A DNA stretch of 12,872 bases from an uncultured Clostridia bacterium (GCA_937922005.1 CAKZWV010000071.1:1-12872), one strand, 5' to 3'. Counted from the stretch's first letter, positions 1 to 6,960 are shown. The notes: generated by a model from the letters alone, not told the origin. A program made the numbers and translations.

Positions 1-1
1 T

Positions 2-202
2 ATTACGACTTTATTTTTAGTCTTTTCTTTAAAATTTCCAATTTTAAAGATTTTTAAAGAGGCGGGTGAAAATCAATATATGGTGTTTCAATTACCCTTA
101 GCATTTTTATTGCCTGTCATGGTTGCCGGAATTTTGGTGCTTGCCTATTTTTTTAGACAGTACAAAGAAGGAGCGTACACATTACTCATGACGAAAAAGT
201 AA
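2..202 (+). CDS. C-terminal end of an unidentified integral membrane protein (partial)
   Basis: An open frame runs in from the left edge and ends at TAA 200-202, giving about 66 residues. Two hydrophobic stretches are visible. The first is at the window edge (residues about 1-18). The second is a clear transmembrane helix containing LPLAFLLPVMVAGILVLAYF, followed by a basic cytoplasmic-looking tail ending TLLMTKK. A short charged loop (KEAGENQ) separates them. This is compatible with the last two helices of a transporter permease, but nothing visible is family-specific, so no function is assigned. A promoter for the next gene lies in the roughly 100 bases after the stop, so this gene probably belongs to a separate upstream unit. 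I see no convincing hairpin terminator after it. Confidence 0.6.
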   Translation: MTTLFLVFSLKFPILKIFKEAGENQYMVFQLPLAFLLPVMVAGILVLAYFFRQYKEGAYTLLMTKK

Positions 203-237
203 GATGGTATTAGCTAGGTTCTGTTAAGTAAAGTCAT

Positions 238-265
238 TTGCAATAGCTCTTGAGTATGCTATACT
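238..265 (+). promoter_or_regulatory. Sigma-A type promoter for the ROK-TruA gene
   Basis: A -35-like TTGCAA (238-243) is followed after 16 bases by TATACT (260-265). A TG dinucleotide at 257-258 makes it an extended -10 (TGCTATACT). The predicted start of transcription is near 272, leaving a leader of about 35 bases before the TTG start at 306. The same TGCTATACT element occurs upstream of ridA in this window. Confidence 0.6.
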
Positions 266-305
266 TATTTGAATATGAACTGATGCTAGGAAGAAGGATG
301 AGCGT

Positions 306-2597
306 TTGGCGATTTTTTTAGGAATCGATATCGGAGGTACCAACACTAAGATTGGCTTGTTTTCCCCTCAGGGGGACCTGGTTTATGAGGAGCAATTTCC
401 CAGTCAAGCCGATCAGCAGACTGGGCCGGGCCTCCTGACTCGCATTGCTGAGCGCTTTCGACGGGTTTTTGACCAACTCCAGATTGTTCCTGAGGATCTT
501 GCAGCCATCGGCCTTTGCGCCCCAGGCATCGTGGATAGCCCAGCAGGAGTCTTACGTTGGTCGGGAAATTTGCCTTTCCGGGAACTCGGAGCGGCAGATT
601 TTTTTTATCAAATATTCCACATCCCCGCTTTCCTTGTCAATGACGCCACCAGTGCAGCCCTTGCCGAGCATCGGATCGGGGCTGCTGTGGGTTATCAGGA
701 TTCGGCGACCATCACCCTGGGCACGGGGATTGGTTGCGGTATCGTGATCCAAGGTAAGGCCTATCCTGGTTTTAATGGGGTCGCAGGAGAGTTGGGTCAT
801 CTGAGCCTTTATCCCCAAGGGCGATCTTGTACTTGTGGTCGTCAGGGGTGTTTTGAAGCCTACGCCTCCAGCATGGCTGTCCGTAAAAGAGCGCAAGAAT
901 TGGCCCAGGCCCACCCAGATTCTCTCATAGTTCAGATGGGGGAGGGAGATCTTTCCAAGATTACGGGAAAGACCCCCTTTGAGGCGGCCCAAGCAGGAGA
1001 CCCTTTCTGCCAGGACCTGATCGCCCAGGTCAAAGATGACCTAGCCCTGGGGCTTAGCAATTTGATCAACTTGATCATGCCAGAGATGATTTGTGTCGGT
1101 GGGGGGATGAGCCTCCAAGGAGATGCCTTTATCCAGGAAGTAGGGGCGAAGGCCATTGCTCTTTCTTACGTGGCGGATTTCCCGACTTGCCATCCCCGTT
1201 TTGGCCTTGCCCAATTAGGGGTCAAGGCCGGCCTTTACGGAGCCTTTTATTATGCCAAAGACCAGCTCGAGAAAGGAGAGTGGGCGATTGCCCTTCCTAC
1301 CAACTCCAATATCTCCGCTCGTCTAGCCGCTCCCAAAGTCCTAGCGCAGGCCGCCATTCGAGCCTCACGCCAGGGCACCTCTCAGCCTTCTCCCCAGGCA
1401 CCCCCTCAGGACGCCCCTCAGGAGACCCCTCAGGCTTTTCCCCAGGCCGAGGAAGACCTCAACCTGGCCCTCCTCCTGGAGTATGACGGTCGGGCCTTCC
1501 GGGGGTTTCAATACCAAGACAATGCCTATACGGTCCAGGAAGCTTTGGAAAAGGCCTGGTTAGGAGTTTTGCAAGGCAAGAAAAAAGAAAAAAGCAAGGA
1601 TCTGGAAGGGGCCTCGGACCCAACAGACTCTCGAGACTGCCCTGGGTCGCCCGACCTTCCAGCGCCAGAGCTTCGAACGGGGTCGCCCGACCTTCCAGCG
1701 CCAGAGCTTCGCCTTGGGTCGCCCGACCTTTCTGAATCGCAGGTCTCGCCGGGATCCCCTGACCTTCCCCTTCGCCTGCTCTCCTGCAGTCGAACCGATA
1801 AAGAGGTAAGTGCCCTCGGGCACGTGGTGAATTTTCGGGGGCCTATGCCCATTCCTCCGGCCCGCCTTCCCCTAGCCTTGAACGCCTATTTGCAGAAGAA
1901 TGACAAGCGGGCGGCTCCTGCCCTCTGGGTCCAGGCGGCCAAGCAGGTTCCGGCGAGCTTCCACGCCCGCTTTGATTGCCTGGCGAAAACCTATTGCTAT
2001 CAGTTCTGGTTGAGCCGGACCAAGTCCCCCTTGCGAGGCCTGGGGACTGAATTTATCCCCTGGCCGCCGAATCGTCCCCTAGCCCTGCAACAAATATTCC
2101 CTTTCTTCACCCGCCTTTTGGGGGAGCAGGATTTTCAAGGGCTCCAAGACGTGAATGCCGCCACGACGGCCCATCCGGAACCGACCATCCGCCGCCTGGA
2201 TTCTCTGGAATTGTGGCAAGACCAGGCGGCTCCCGAACGCCTTCTTTTTAGGGTGCGGGGGAGCGGTTTCCTCTACCATATGGTGAGGATTCTGGCAGGC
2301 TGTGTTTTGGGCTTATTGAAGGAGACCTTGACCCTTGAAACGATAGAAAAGGCCTTGGTCACGGGGGAGCGCAAACTCTTACAAAAGACCATGCCAGGGG
2401 CGGGTCTCACCCTGGAAAAAGTGTTTTATCCGGAAGCGCTTTTTGGAGGAGATGGCTGGGAGGACTATTTGGACCTCCATCGCAATCCGCCGGGAACGGG
2501 GGGAAGCCAGCTCGATACTTGGGGGTCTTGGCTCCTTTTATCTGGTGCCCACCTAAGCGTAGAGGAAATTTTAGCCCACCCCAAGCCTGGCCATTGA
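306..2597 (+). CDS. ROK-family sugar kinase fused to TruA-type tRNA pseudouridine synthase
   Basis: One 763-codon frame carries two complete enzymes. Residues 1-320 are a ROK kinase, which phosphorylates glucose or an amino sugar with ATP. It has the phosphate-binding motif GIDIGGTNTK (6-15), catalytic Asp113 in VNDATS, and the zinc site His165, Cys175, Cys177 and Cys182 in the CxCGxxGCxE signature. Residues 321-384 are a Pro/Gln/Ala-rich linker. Residues 385-710 are TruA, which makes pseudouridine at tRNA positions 38-40. It starts at NLALLLEYDG, has catalytic Asp498 in SRTDKEVSA, a TruA-like Tyr563 in KTYCY, the YHMVR motif and a C-terminal LEKVFYP. About 50 extra residues follow. A 12-residue repeat block (447-about 493) is inserted between the first TruA helix and the catalytic strand. 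TTG 306 is chosen because AGAAGG lies 8 bases upstream and MAIFLGIDIGG matches ROK N-termini. No in-frame ATG, GTG or TTG exists between residues 320 and 392, so TruA cannot be started separately by a usual codon. The sugar substrate cannot be told. The residue after the catalytic Asp-Lys pair is Glu where the family usually has Gly. Confidence 0.93.
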   Translation: MAIFLGIDIGGTNTKIGLFSPQGDLVYEEQFPSQADQQTGPGLLTRIAERFRRVFDQLQIVPEDLAAIGLCAPGIVDSPAGVLRWSGNLPFRELGAADFFYQIFHIPAFLVNDATSAALAEHRIGAAVGYQDSATITLGTGIGCGIVIQGKAYPGFNGVAGELGHLSLYPQGRSCTCGRQGCFEAYASSMAVRKRAQELAQAHPDSLIVQMGEGDLSKITGKTPFEAAQAGDPFCQDLIAQVKDDLALGLSNLINLIMPEMICVGGGMSLQGDAFIQEVGAKAIALSYVADFPTCHPRFGLAQLGVKAGLYGAFYYAKDQLEKGEWAIALPTNSNISARLAAPKVLAQAAIRASRQGTSQPSPQAPPQDAPQETPQAFPQAEEDLNLALLLEYDGRAFRGFQYQDNAYTVQEALEKAWLGVLQGKKKEKSKDLEGASDPTDSRDCPGSPDLPAPELRTGSPDLPAPELRLGSPDLSESQVSPGSPDLPLRLLSCSRTDKEVSALGHVVNFRGPMPIPPARLPLALNAYLQKNDKRAAPALWVQAAKQVPASFHARFDCLAKTYCYQFWLSRTKSPLRGLGTEFIPWPPNRPLALQQIFPFFTRLLGEQDFQGLQDVNAATTAHPEPTIRRLDSLELWQDQAAPERLLFRVRGSGFLYHMVRILAGCVLGLLKETLTLETIEKALVTGERKLLQKTMPGAGLTLEKVFYPEALFGGDGWEDYLDLHRNPPGTGGSQLDTWGSWLLLSGAHLSVEEILAHPKPGH
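1378..1455 (+). repeat. Pro/Gln-rich interdomain linker repeat
   Basis: Imperfect iterations of a CCCCTCAGG-type unit, spaced 12-15 bases, encode SPQA, PPQDA, PQET and PQAF between the ROK and TruA domains. It reads as a flexible, low-complexity linker that has grown by in-frame slippage or duplication. Confidence 0.65.
1644..1787 (+). repeat. 36-bp in-frame tandem repeat (about 4 copies) inside the TruA domain
   Basis: Copies begin at 1644, 1680, 1716 and 1752, an exact 36-base period. The first two copies are nearly identical (gggtcgcccgaccttccagc and onward). The third and fourth are degenerate. They encode GSPDLPAPELRT, GSPDLPAPELRL, GSPDLSESQVSP and GSPDLPLRLLS. Because the period is a multiple of three, copy-number change keeps the frame. 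The last copy runs into the conserved strand leading to the catalytic SRTD motif. Confidence 0.9.
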
Positions 2598-2707
2598 TGC
2601 CTTTTCCTGGATACTTAAATACATTTAATTACTAATAACAATATAGATTTATATATTTATAAATACATTTTGAATCGATGAATACCTATTTTGAATCGAG
2701 GTTTTTT
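2598..2707 (+). promoter_or_regulatory. AT-rich spacer before pncB with two direct repeats
   Basis: This spacer is strikingly A+T rich compared with its neighbours. TAAATACATTT occurs at 2616-2626 and 2660-2670. TTTTGAATCGA occurs at 2668-2678 and 2689-2699, exactly 21 bases apart and directly before the preferred start at 2708. TATAAT-like words are abundant, so I cannot single out one promoter. The two-turn spacing of the second repeat would suit a regulator site, but I do not recognise it as a known NAD-repressor operator. No hairpin terminator for the preceding gene is visible. Confidence 0.35.
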
Positions 2708-4324
2708 ATGACAAGCAATTCCAATCAACCTAGCATGCCAGCCACCCAGGCAAGTGCAGCGCAGGACACGACAAAAAGTGCAGCGCAGGACACGACAAAA
2801 AGCGCAGGCCAAAGCACAAAACAAAGTGCAGGCCAAGCCACAACCAAGTTCTCCAATGGGACCGCCCAGTGGAATTTACGGACGAATTTGAGTCTTTTAA
2901 CTGACTTTTATGAGCTAACCATGGCCAACGGCTATAACGCCATGGGCAATGCCAATCAAGAAGCGATCTTTGATGTTTTCTTCCGGCATATTCCAGAACA
3001 AGGCGGCTATGCCCTGATGGCGGGTGTTGAGCAAATCGTTGACTACCTGGAAAATCTGCATTTTTCAGAAGAAGATCTGGAGTATTTGCGGAGCTTACAT
3101 ACCTTCTCGGAAGAATTTTTGGAGATTTTAAGGAATTTTCAGTTTTCCTGCAGTGTGTGGGCGGTGGAAGAGGGAATGCCGATTTTCCCGGGCGAGCCGA
3201 TTGTGAAGGTCCGGGGGCCCCTCTGGCAGTGTCAGCTCATCGAGACCATGCTACTCATTTGTATTAACCACCAGTGCCTTATTGCCACCAAGGCCTCGAG
3301 GGTTATGCGGGCGGCCAATGGTCGGGTCGTGATGGAATTTGGGGCGAGACGGGCCCAGGGCTTTGATGCGTCGGTTCTGGGTGCCCGGGCGGCCTATATT
3401 GGGGGCGTGACGGGGACTTCCTGCACCATTGCTTCCCAGCTCTTTGGGATTCCGGCCATGGGGACCATGGCCCACAGCTGGGTCCAGAGCTTCCCGAGCC
3501 AGTATGATGCCTTTGTGGCCTATGCGAAAGTCTATCCCAAGGCCTGTAACCTTTTGATTGACACCTACGACACCCTTCGCCAGGGGATTCCCGATGCGAT
3601 CCGGTGTGCGAAGGAGTATTTGGAGCCAAGAGGGGAGCGGCTCAAGGGGGTCCGGATCGATAGCGGGGACCTGACGTATCTGAGTGTCCAGGCCCGGAAG
3701 ATGCTGGATGAGGCCGGCCTCCAAGATTGCAAGATTACGGTCTCCAATGGTCTTGACGAGTACATCATAAGCGAACTGATCCGCCAGGGTGCCGCCGTCG
3801 ACAGCTTTGGGGTGGGCGAACGCCTGATTACCGCCAAGTCACAGCCGATTTTCGGGGCGGTTTACAAGATGGCGGGGATGGAGACCAGCACCGGGGAAAT
3901 GAAGCCCAAGATGAAGATTTCCAACAACGTGGAAAAAATCACCAATCCAGGTTCTAAGATTGTCTACCGTCTCTATGACAACGAGTCAGGTATGGCGGTG
4001 GCCGATCTGATCTGCTTGGAGGGCGAGACTATCGACCCGACTCAACCCCTGGAGATTTTTGACCCGATCCATACCTGGAAACGTAAGCTCCTTACGAACT
4101 TTTCTGCGAAACAAATACTCCAGCCCATTTTTGACCATGGCAAGTGCGTCTATACCCCCAAGAAGGTGAGCGAAATCCGTGACTTTGCCGCGGAGCAGCT
4201 CTCCCACCTCTGGGAAACCATGCGCCGCTTTGAAAATCCTGAATCCTATTATGTTGACCTTTCGGAGCCCCTGTGGACGTTAAAAAATCAAATGCTCCGA
4301 GACCTCTCATCCCACGAAATGTAG
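2678..4324 (+). CDS. pncB: Nicotinate phosphoribosyltransferase
   Basis: This enzyme of NAD salvage converts nicotinate, PRPP and ATP to nicotinate mononucleotide in the cytoplasm. The conserved core begins near residue 69 with NLSLLTDFYELTMANGY. It contains the MEFGARRAQG segment, the AMGTMAHSW motif whose His266 corresponds to the phosphorylated histidine, RIDSGDL, FGVGERLIT, and VEKITNPGSK near the end. Core length fits the usual 470-490 residues. The N-terminal 67 residues are extra, low-complexity and rich in Ala, Gln, Thr, Ser and Lys. The real start is more likely ATG 2708, with GAGG at 2698-2701 and a 6-base spacer; ATG 2678 has no visible ribosome site. The stop is 4 bases before the ATG of the metal transporter gene, so the two are probably co-transcribed and translationally linked. 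Confidence 0.95.
   Translation: MNTYFESRFFMTSNSNQPSMPATQASAAQDTTKSAAQDTTKSAGQSTKQSAGQATTKFSNGTAQWNLRTNLSLLTDFYELTMANGYNAMGNANQEAIFDVFFRHIPEQGGYALMAGVEQIVDYLENLHFSEEDLEYLRSLHTFSEEFLEILRNFQFSCSVWAVEEGMPIFPGEPIVKVRGPLWQCQLIETMLLICINHQCLIATKASRVMRAANGRVVMEFGARRAQGFDASVLGARAAYIGGVTGTSCTIASQLFGIPAMGTMAHSWVQSFPSQYDAFVAYAKVYPKACNLLIDTYDTLRQGIPDAIRCAKEYLEPRGERLKGVRIDSGDLTYLSVQARKMLDEAGLQDCKITVSNGLDEYIISELIRQGAAVDSFGVGERLITAKSQPIFGAVYKMAGMETSTGEMKPKMKISNNVEKITNPGSKIVYRLYDNESGMAVADLICLEGETIDPTQPLEIFDPIHTWKRKLLTNFSAKQILQPIFDHGKCVYTPKKVSEIRDFAAEQLSHLWETMRRFENPESYYVDLSEPLWTLKNQMLRDLSSHEM
2753..2848 (+). repeat. 24-bp in-frame tandem repeat (4 copies) at the pncB N-terminus
   Basis: Units start at 2753, 2777, 2801 and 2825. 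The first two are identical (agtgcagcgcaggacacgac plus four A). The last two are diverged (agcgcaggcc and agtgcaggcc). They encode SAAQDTTK twice, then SAGQSTKQ and SAGQATTK. The repeat lies before the conserved enzyme core, so it should be a disordered tail. Confidence 0.92.
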
Positions 4325-4328
4325 TATT

Positions 4329-5882
4329 ATGTCTGATTTTTCTTCTTCAACCTATGCCATGAACCCCTCCGCCCAGCCCGGCGGGGGGGCTTCTTTTAAC
4401 TTGGGGCAAGTTTCATATATCAAACGCCGGCGGCTCAATGTGGGCTTGGAGATCAATATCCTCCTTGCGGTGAGTAAATTGATTTTATCCCAAATGGTAC
4501 ATTCCCAGGCCCTTTTGGCCGATGGTCTTGATAATTTGAGCGATTCGGTCTCCTCCGTTGTCAACGTCGCTTCCTTACGCCTGGCCAAACGTCCCCCGGA
4601 TGAAAAACATCCTTTTGGCTACCAGAGGATGGAGTATTTGAGTAGTTTTGTCTTGGGGATCATGATTGTTTATGTTTCTGTGACTGTGATGAAGCATGGA
4701 CTGACCGCCCTCTTTCATGGGAATCAGCCTGGTTTTTCTTGGTTATGGATTGCTCTGTCCCTTATCTCGATTTCGGTCAAATGCTTTATGCATTTTTATT
4801 ATAAGCGACCTATTACCCTCAAGAGTCACGGAAAGAAATCTTCTTCCCATCCGCAAGTCCAACACTTTGATCCAGGTCCGGCCCTCGAGGCGGCTTCGGC
4901 CGATAGTTTAGCGGATGTCCTCAACAACTCTGCCGTCCTTGTAAGTGTCATTCTCAATGAAATCTGGCCTTGGTATTGGGACTCGCTTTTGAGTGTTGGC
5001 ATTTCGCTGATGATCTTTCGAACTGGCTTTGAGGTTTTGAAAGATACTACAAAAAGCCTATTGGGGGAGAGCCCAGACCCCGGGCTTTTAGAGGAGGTTC
5101 GTGCCGAGATCCGGGTCCATCCTCAGGTGGTTGGTGTCCATGATATTATTGTTCATAATTATGGAACCGGCCACTCGAATCGCTTTATAACTGCCCATGT
5201 TGCCCTGCCCGCAACCCTATCTTTTCAGTCAGCCCATGAGGTGGTCGATGCGATCGAACGGGACCTGGTAACGAAATTTAATGCCCAGTTTCTTCTCCAT
5301 ATGGACCCCTATGTCCCCCTCGATGCCCTCAGCAAGCAGTTTAAGGCTCTGTGCCGGAAGGTCTTGGAGACTTATGAGGAGGCCAATAAGGATCAGAATC
5401 ATGAGACTCAGCCTTCCCAAGGGCAGACCTCTCTGGAACCTGGCCCCACCATTCATGACTATCAGGAGATTTTAACTGCAGGGGCGAAAAATAGTGACCT
5501 GGTGAAGCTAGGAGCTGACAAGGTTTCGCCTAAGTACGGAAAAAACCAAAATTATTATCCTGGCGTGGTAGAAAAGGTGAATTTTGATGTAGAACTGCCA
5601 GCCTCGTATCCGAAGACTGAAGAGGGGGCAGAAGCTTTCCAGAGGTCTTTTGTCCCTAAAATTCAGGAGGCCCTGGCCAAGGTGCCGGGTTCTCGGGGTC
5701 GGGCCCTCCGGGCCCGTTATGGCCAAGCCAAACTTTTCATCAATGTTGATTATGAGTATTTTTCTCTACGAGAAGGTATTGAAGGCTCGACGGTGTGCCA
5801 TCCTGCCCCTGACCTCATTCTCAACCAGGATTCCGCCCCGGATATCGACTTAGATTCTGACCAGGATTCAAAGAAAGGCTAA
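4329..5882 (+). CDS. Cation diffusion facilitator (CDF) metal exporter with long C-terminal tail
   Basis: This membrane antiporter exports divalent metal ions. The first helices carry the CDF signature ALLADGLDNLSDSVSSVV, with a DxxxD metal site at Asp68/Asp72, followed by the typical HPFGYQRMEYL loop. The fifth helix holds a second DxxxD (Asp192/Asp196 in ADSLADVLNN). Paired DxxxD sites resemble Fe/Mn-type rather than Zn-type members, so Mn or Fe is a reasonable but unproven substrate. A modest His/Lys/Ser-rich loop (SHGKKSSSH) precedes helix 5. The cytoplasmic CDF domain spans about residues 255-320 (VVGVHDIIVHNYG onward). About 190 further residues have no family I recognise; part of this tail (NFDVELPASYPKTEEG, LFINVDYEYF) looks folded. 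No clear ribosome site is visible, which suggests coupling to pncB 4 bases upstream. The stop overlaps the stop of the convergent membrane gene. Confidence 0.9.
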   Translation: MSDFSSSTYAMNPSAQPGGGASFNLGQVSYIKRRRLNVGLEINILLAVSKLILSQMVHSQALLADGLDNLSDSVSSVVNVASLRLAKRPPDEKHPFGYQRMEYLSSFVLGIMIVYVSVTVMKHGLTALFHGNQPGFSWLWIALSLISISVKCFMHFYYKRPITLKSHGKKSSSHPQVQHFDPGPALEAASADSLADVLNNSAVLVSVILNEIWPWYWDSLLSVGISLMIFRTGFEVLKDTTKSLLGESPDPGLLEEVRAEIRVHPQVVGVHDIIVHNYGTGHSNRFITAHVALPATLSFQSAHEVVDAIERDLVTKFNAQFLLHMDPYVPLDALSKQFKALCRKVLETYEEANKDQNHETQPSQGQTSLEPGPTIHDYQEILTAGAKNSDLVKLGADKVSPKYGKNQNYYPGVVEKVNFDVELPASYPKTEEGAEAFQRSFVPKIQEALAKVPGSRGRALRARYGQAKLFINVDYEYFSLREGIEGSTVCHPAPDLILNQDSAPDIDLDSDQDSKKG

Positions 5883-6796
5883 GCTTGAGAATCCTCCGAG
5901 GACAGTTGGTGGTGGTGCTTCTTTTCCTTAAGAAGGAGATATTGGCGGTATAGAGTCCCCCAAAATAGGCAATAGAGACCATAGCTTAGGGTATCGCCGC
6001 ACATTAGGATCAGTGCCATCTTAAAGTTGGAATCTTCGTCATAGCTTGTCAGCTGAAATAGTTGTATCCCGAGGAAGATTGTAAGAGGGACCAGCATGGT
6101 GCTTATCCCCTGATTGAGGCGAACCATAGATAGGGGCGAAGTCTCCCAGAAAAGATTGGCCAAGGCAAGGAGGATGAAACAAGGGAGGGGCAAAAGATAG
6201 GTCAGAAGGTAAGCAAAGATTACAGGCCAGACAGAGTTAGCGCTATAGAGGAACGACTGTATAGTGTGGGCAAGGAAGAAAAAAAGGCCAAAGCTTGCCA
6301 CAGCATTTCCTAAAATTTGGATGATGATTAGAATCTTTCCTTTTTTAGCTGCTGCCCCTTCATCTTGGGTTATAGGTTGGCCTACGATATCCGGCCGTTC
6401 CTCCTCGATTGGTCCCCCTTCATCTTGTGTGATAGCTTGGACTCCTTCCTGACTCCGGTTCAGGTTTTGGGTCTCCTGGAGGACCAGGGCCTTTTGATGA
6501 AAAATGCCAATGGTCAGCATATTGAGGGCACTGACGACCATGAAACAGGGAAGGAGCAGCCATACCGCCTCATCATACCTGCTGATCGTCCCTAGGAGAA
6601 GAAGAAAGATGATCGAAAGACCACTACTAATTAAAAGGCCTCTTAGGAGACGCTGGAGTATTTGTGAAGTTTTCAGATCAGGTTGAAGCTTTTGGAAAAG
6701 ATGCCTATGCCAGTATACGAGCTGAGGAAAGCCCAAGATGGGAAAAAGTTGGATCAGGATGTTGAGGCTGATCTCCAAAAGAAAAATGTCGTACAT
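5879..6796 (-). CDS. Polytopic membrane protein of unknown function (N-terminus apparently frameshifted)
   Basis: The intact frame of 305 residues begins at an ATG (6796) that has no ribosome site. About seven hydrophobic helices are visible in two blocks. They are separated by a hydrophilic loop (residues about 105-150) that contains a duplicated TQDEG segment. It resembles the upstream neighbour (6961-8001): LFPILGFPQLVYW here against LFPLLGYPILRWF there, and RLLRGLLISSG against CLIRGIQVAAL. The neighbour has an extra N-terminal helix. That helix is encoded here too, starting at ATG 6885 (or 6894) after AAAGGAG, but in another frame. One extra base in the A7 run at 6846-6852 would join them into a 335-residue protein. 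The protein ends in a His/Ser-rich tail (EKKHHHQLSS). I recognise no family. It is probably co-transcribed with the upstream paralogue. Confidence 0.8.
   Translation of the reverse strand: MYDIFLLEISLNILIQLFPILGFPQLVYWHRHLFQKLQPDLKTSQILQRLLRGLLISSGLSIIFLLLLGTISRYDEAVWLLLPCFMVVSALNMLTIGIFHQKALVLQETQNLNRSQEGVQAITQDEGGPIEEERPDIVGQPITQDEGAAAKKGKILIIIQILGNAVASFGLFFFLAHTIQSFLYSANSVWPVIFAYLLTYLLPLPCFILLALANLFWETSPLSMVRLNQGISTMLVPLTIFLGIQLFQLTSYDEDSNFKMALILMCGDTLSYGLYCLFWGTLYRQYLLLKEKKHHHQLSSEDSQA
6355..6440 (-). repeat. Two-copy in-frame repeat, 60-base offset, in the membrane protein loop
   Basis: A 26-base segment at 6355-6380 recurs at 6415-6440 with three mismatches, exactly 60 bases apart. It encodes QPITQDEG and QAITQDEG in the hydrophilic central loop, so the duplication added residues without breaking the frame. 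Confidence 0.8.
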
Positions 6797-6894
6797 GGAA
6801 GAGGTCAGGAGGCCTACGCAGAAAAGGCTGCTGACGACAAGAATGAAAAAAATGAGGATAGGATAGAGAAAATAGAAAGTTTCATAGGGGGCAT
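6797..6894 (-). pseudogene. Out-of-frame N-terminal segment of the preceding membrane protein
   Basis: Read on the minus strand, AAAGGAG (about 6904-6898) precedes ATG 6894 and ATG 6885. The frame from 6885 reads MKLSIFSILSS and then stops. The frame entering the main gene reads FFILVVSSLFCVGLLTSS. With eight rather than seven T residues (plus-strand A run 6846-6852), the two join exactly over 30 codons. The result aligns with the N-terminal helix of the paralogue (MKNYWGRILAIALLS). The frame of the main gene has no ATG, GTG or TTG between its upstream stop and 6796, which supports the frameshift reading. Confidence 0.65.
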
Positions 6895-6960
6895 AAGCTC
6901 CTTTCTTAAGGTTGACCGTGAGACTAGGCTAAGGTTGAGCTGTCTTTCCGTACAGTCCTT

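Noticed and set aside
445..2279. Several alternate-frame and antisense open frames of 60-150 codons inside the ROK-TruA gene
   Set aside because: They mirror a long, well-supported gene in a G+C-rich stretch, lack ribosome sites and show no protein family features. Those at 1526-1852 merely translate the repeat in other frames.
3251..4310. Antisense open frames across pncB
   Set aside because: Shadow frames of a conserved enzyme; no start signals or motifs.
5864..5894. Hairpin GGATTC/GAATCC between the convergent genes as a terminator
   Set aside because: The stem is only six pairs with a 19-base loop and no T run on either strand.
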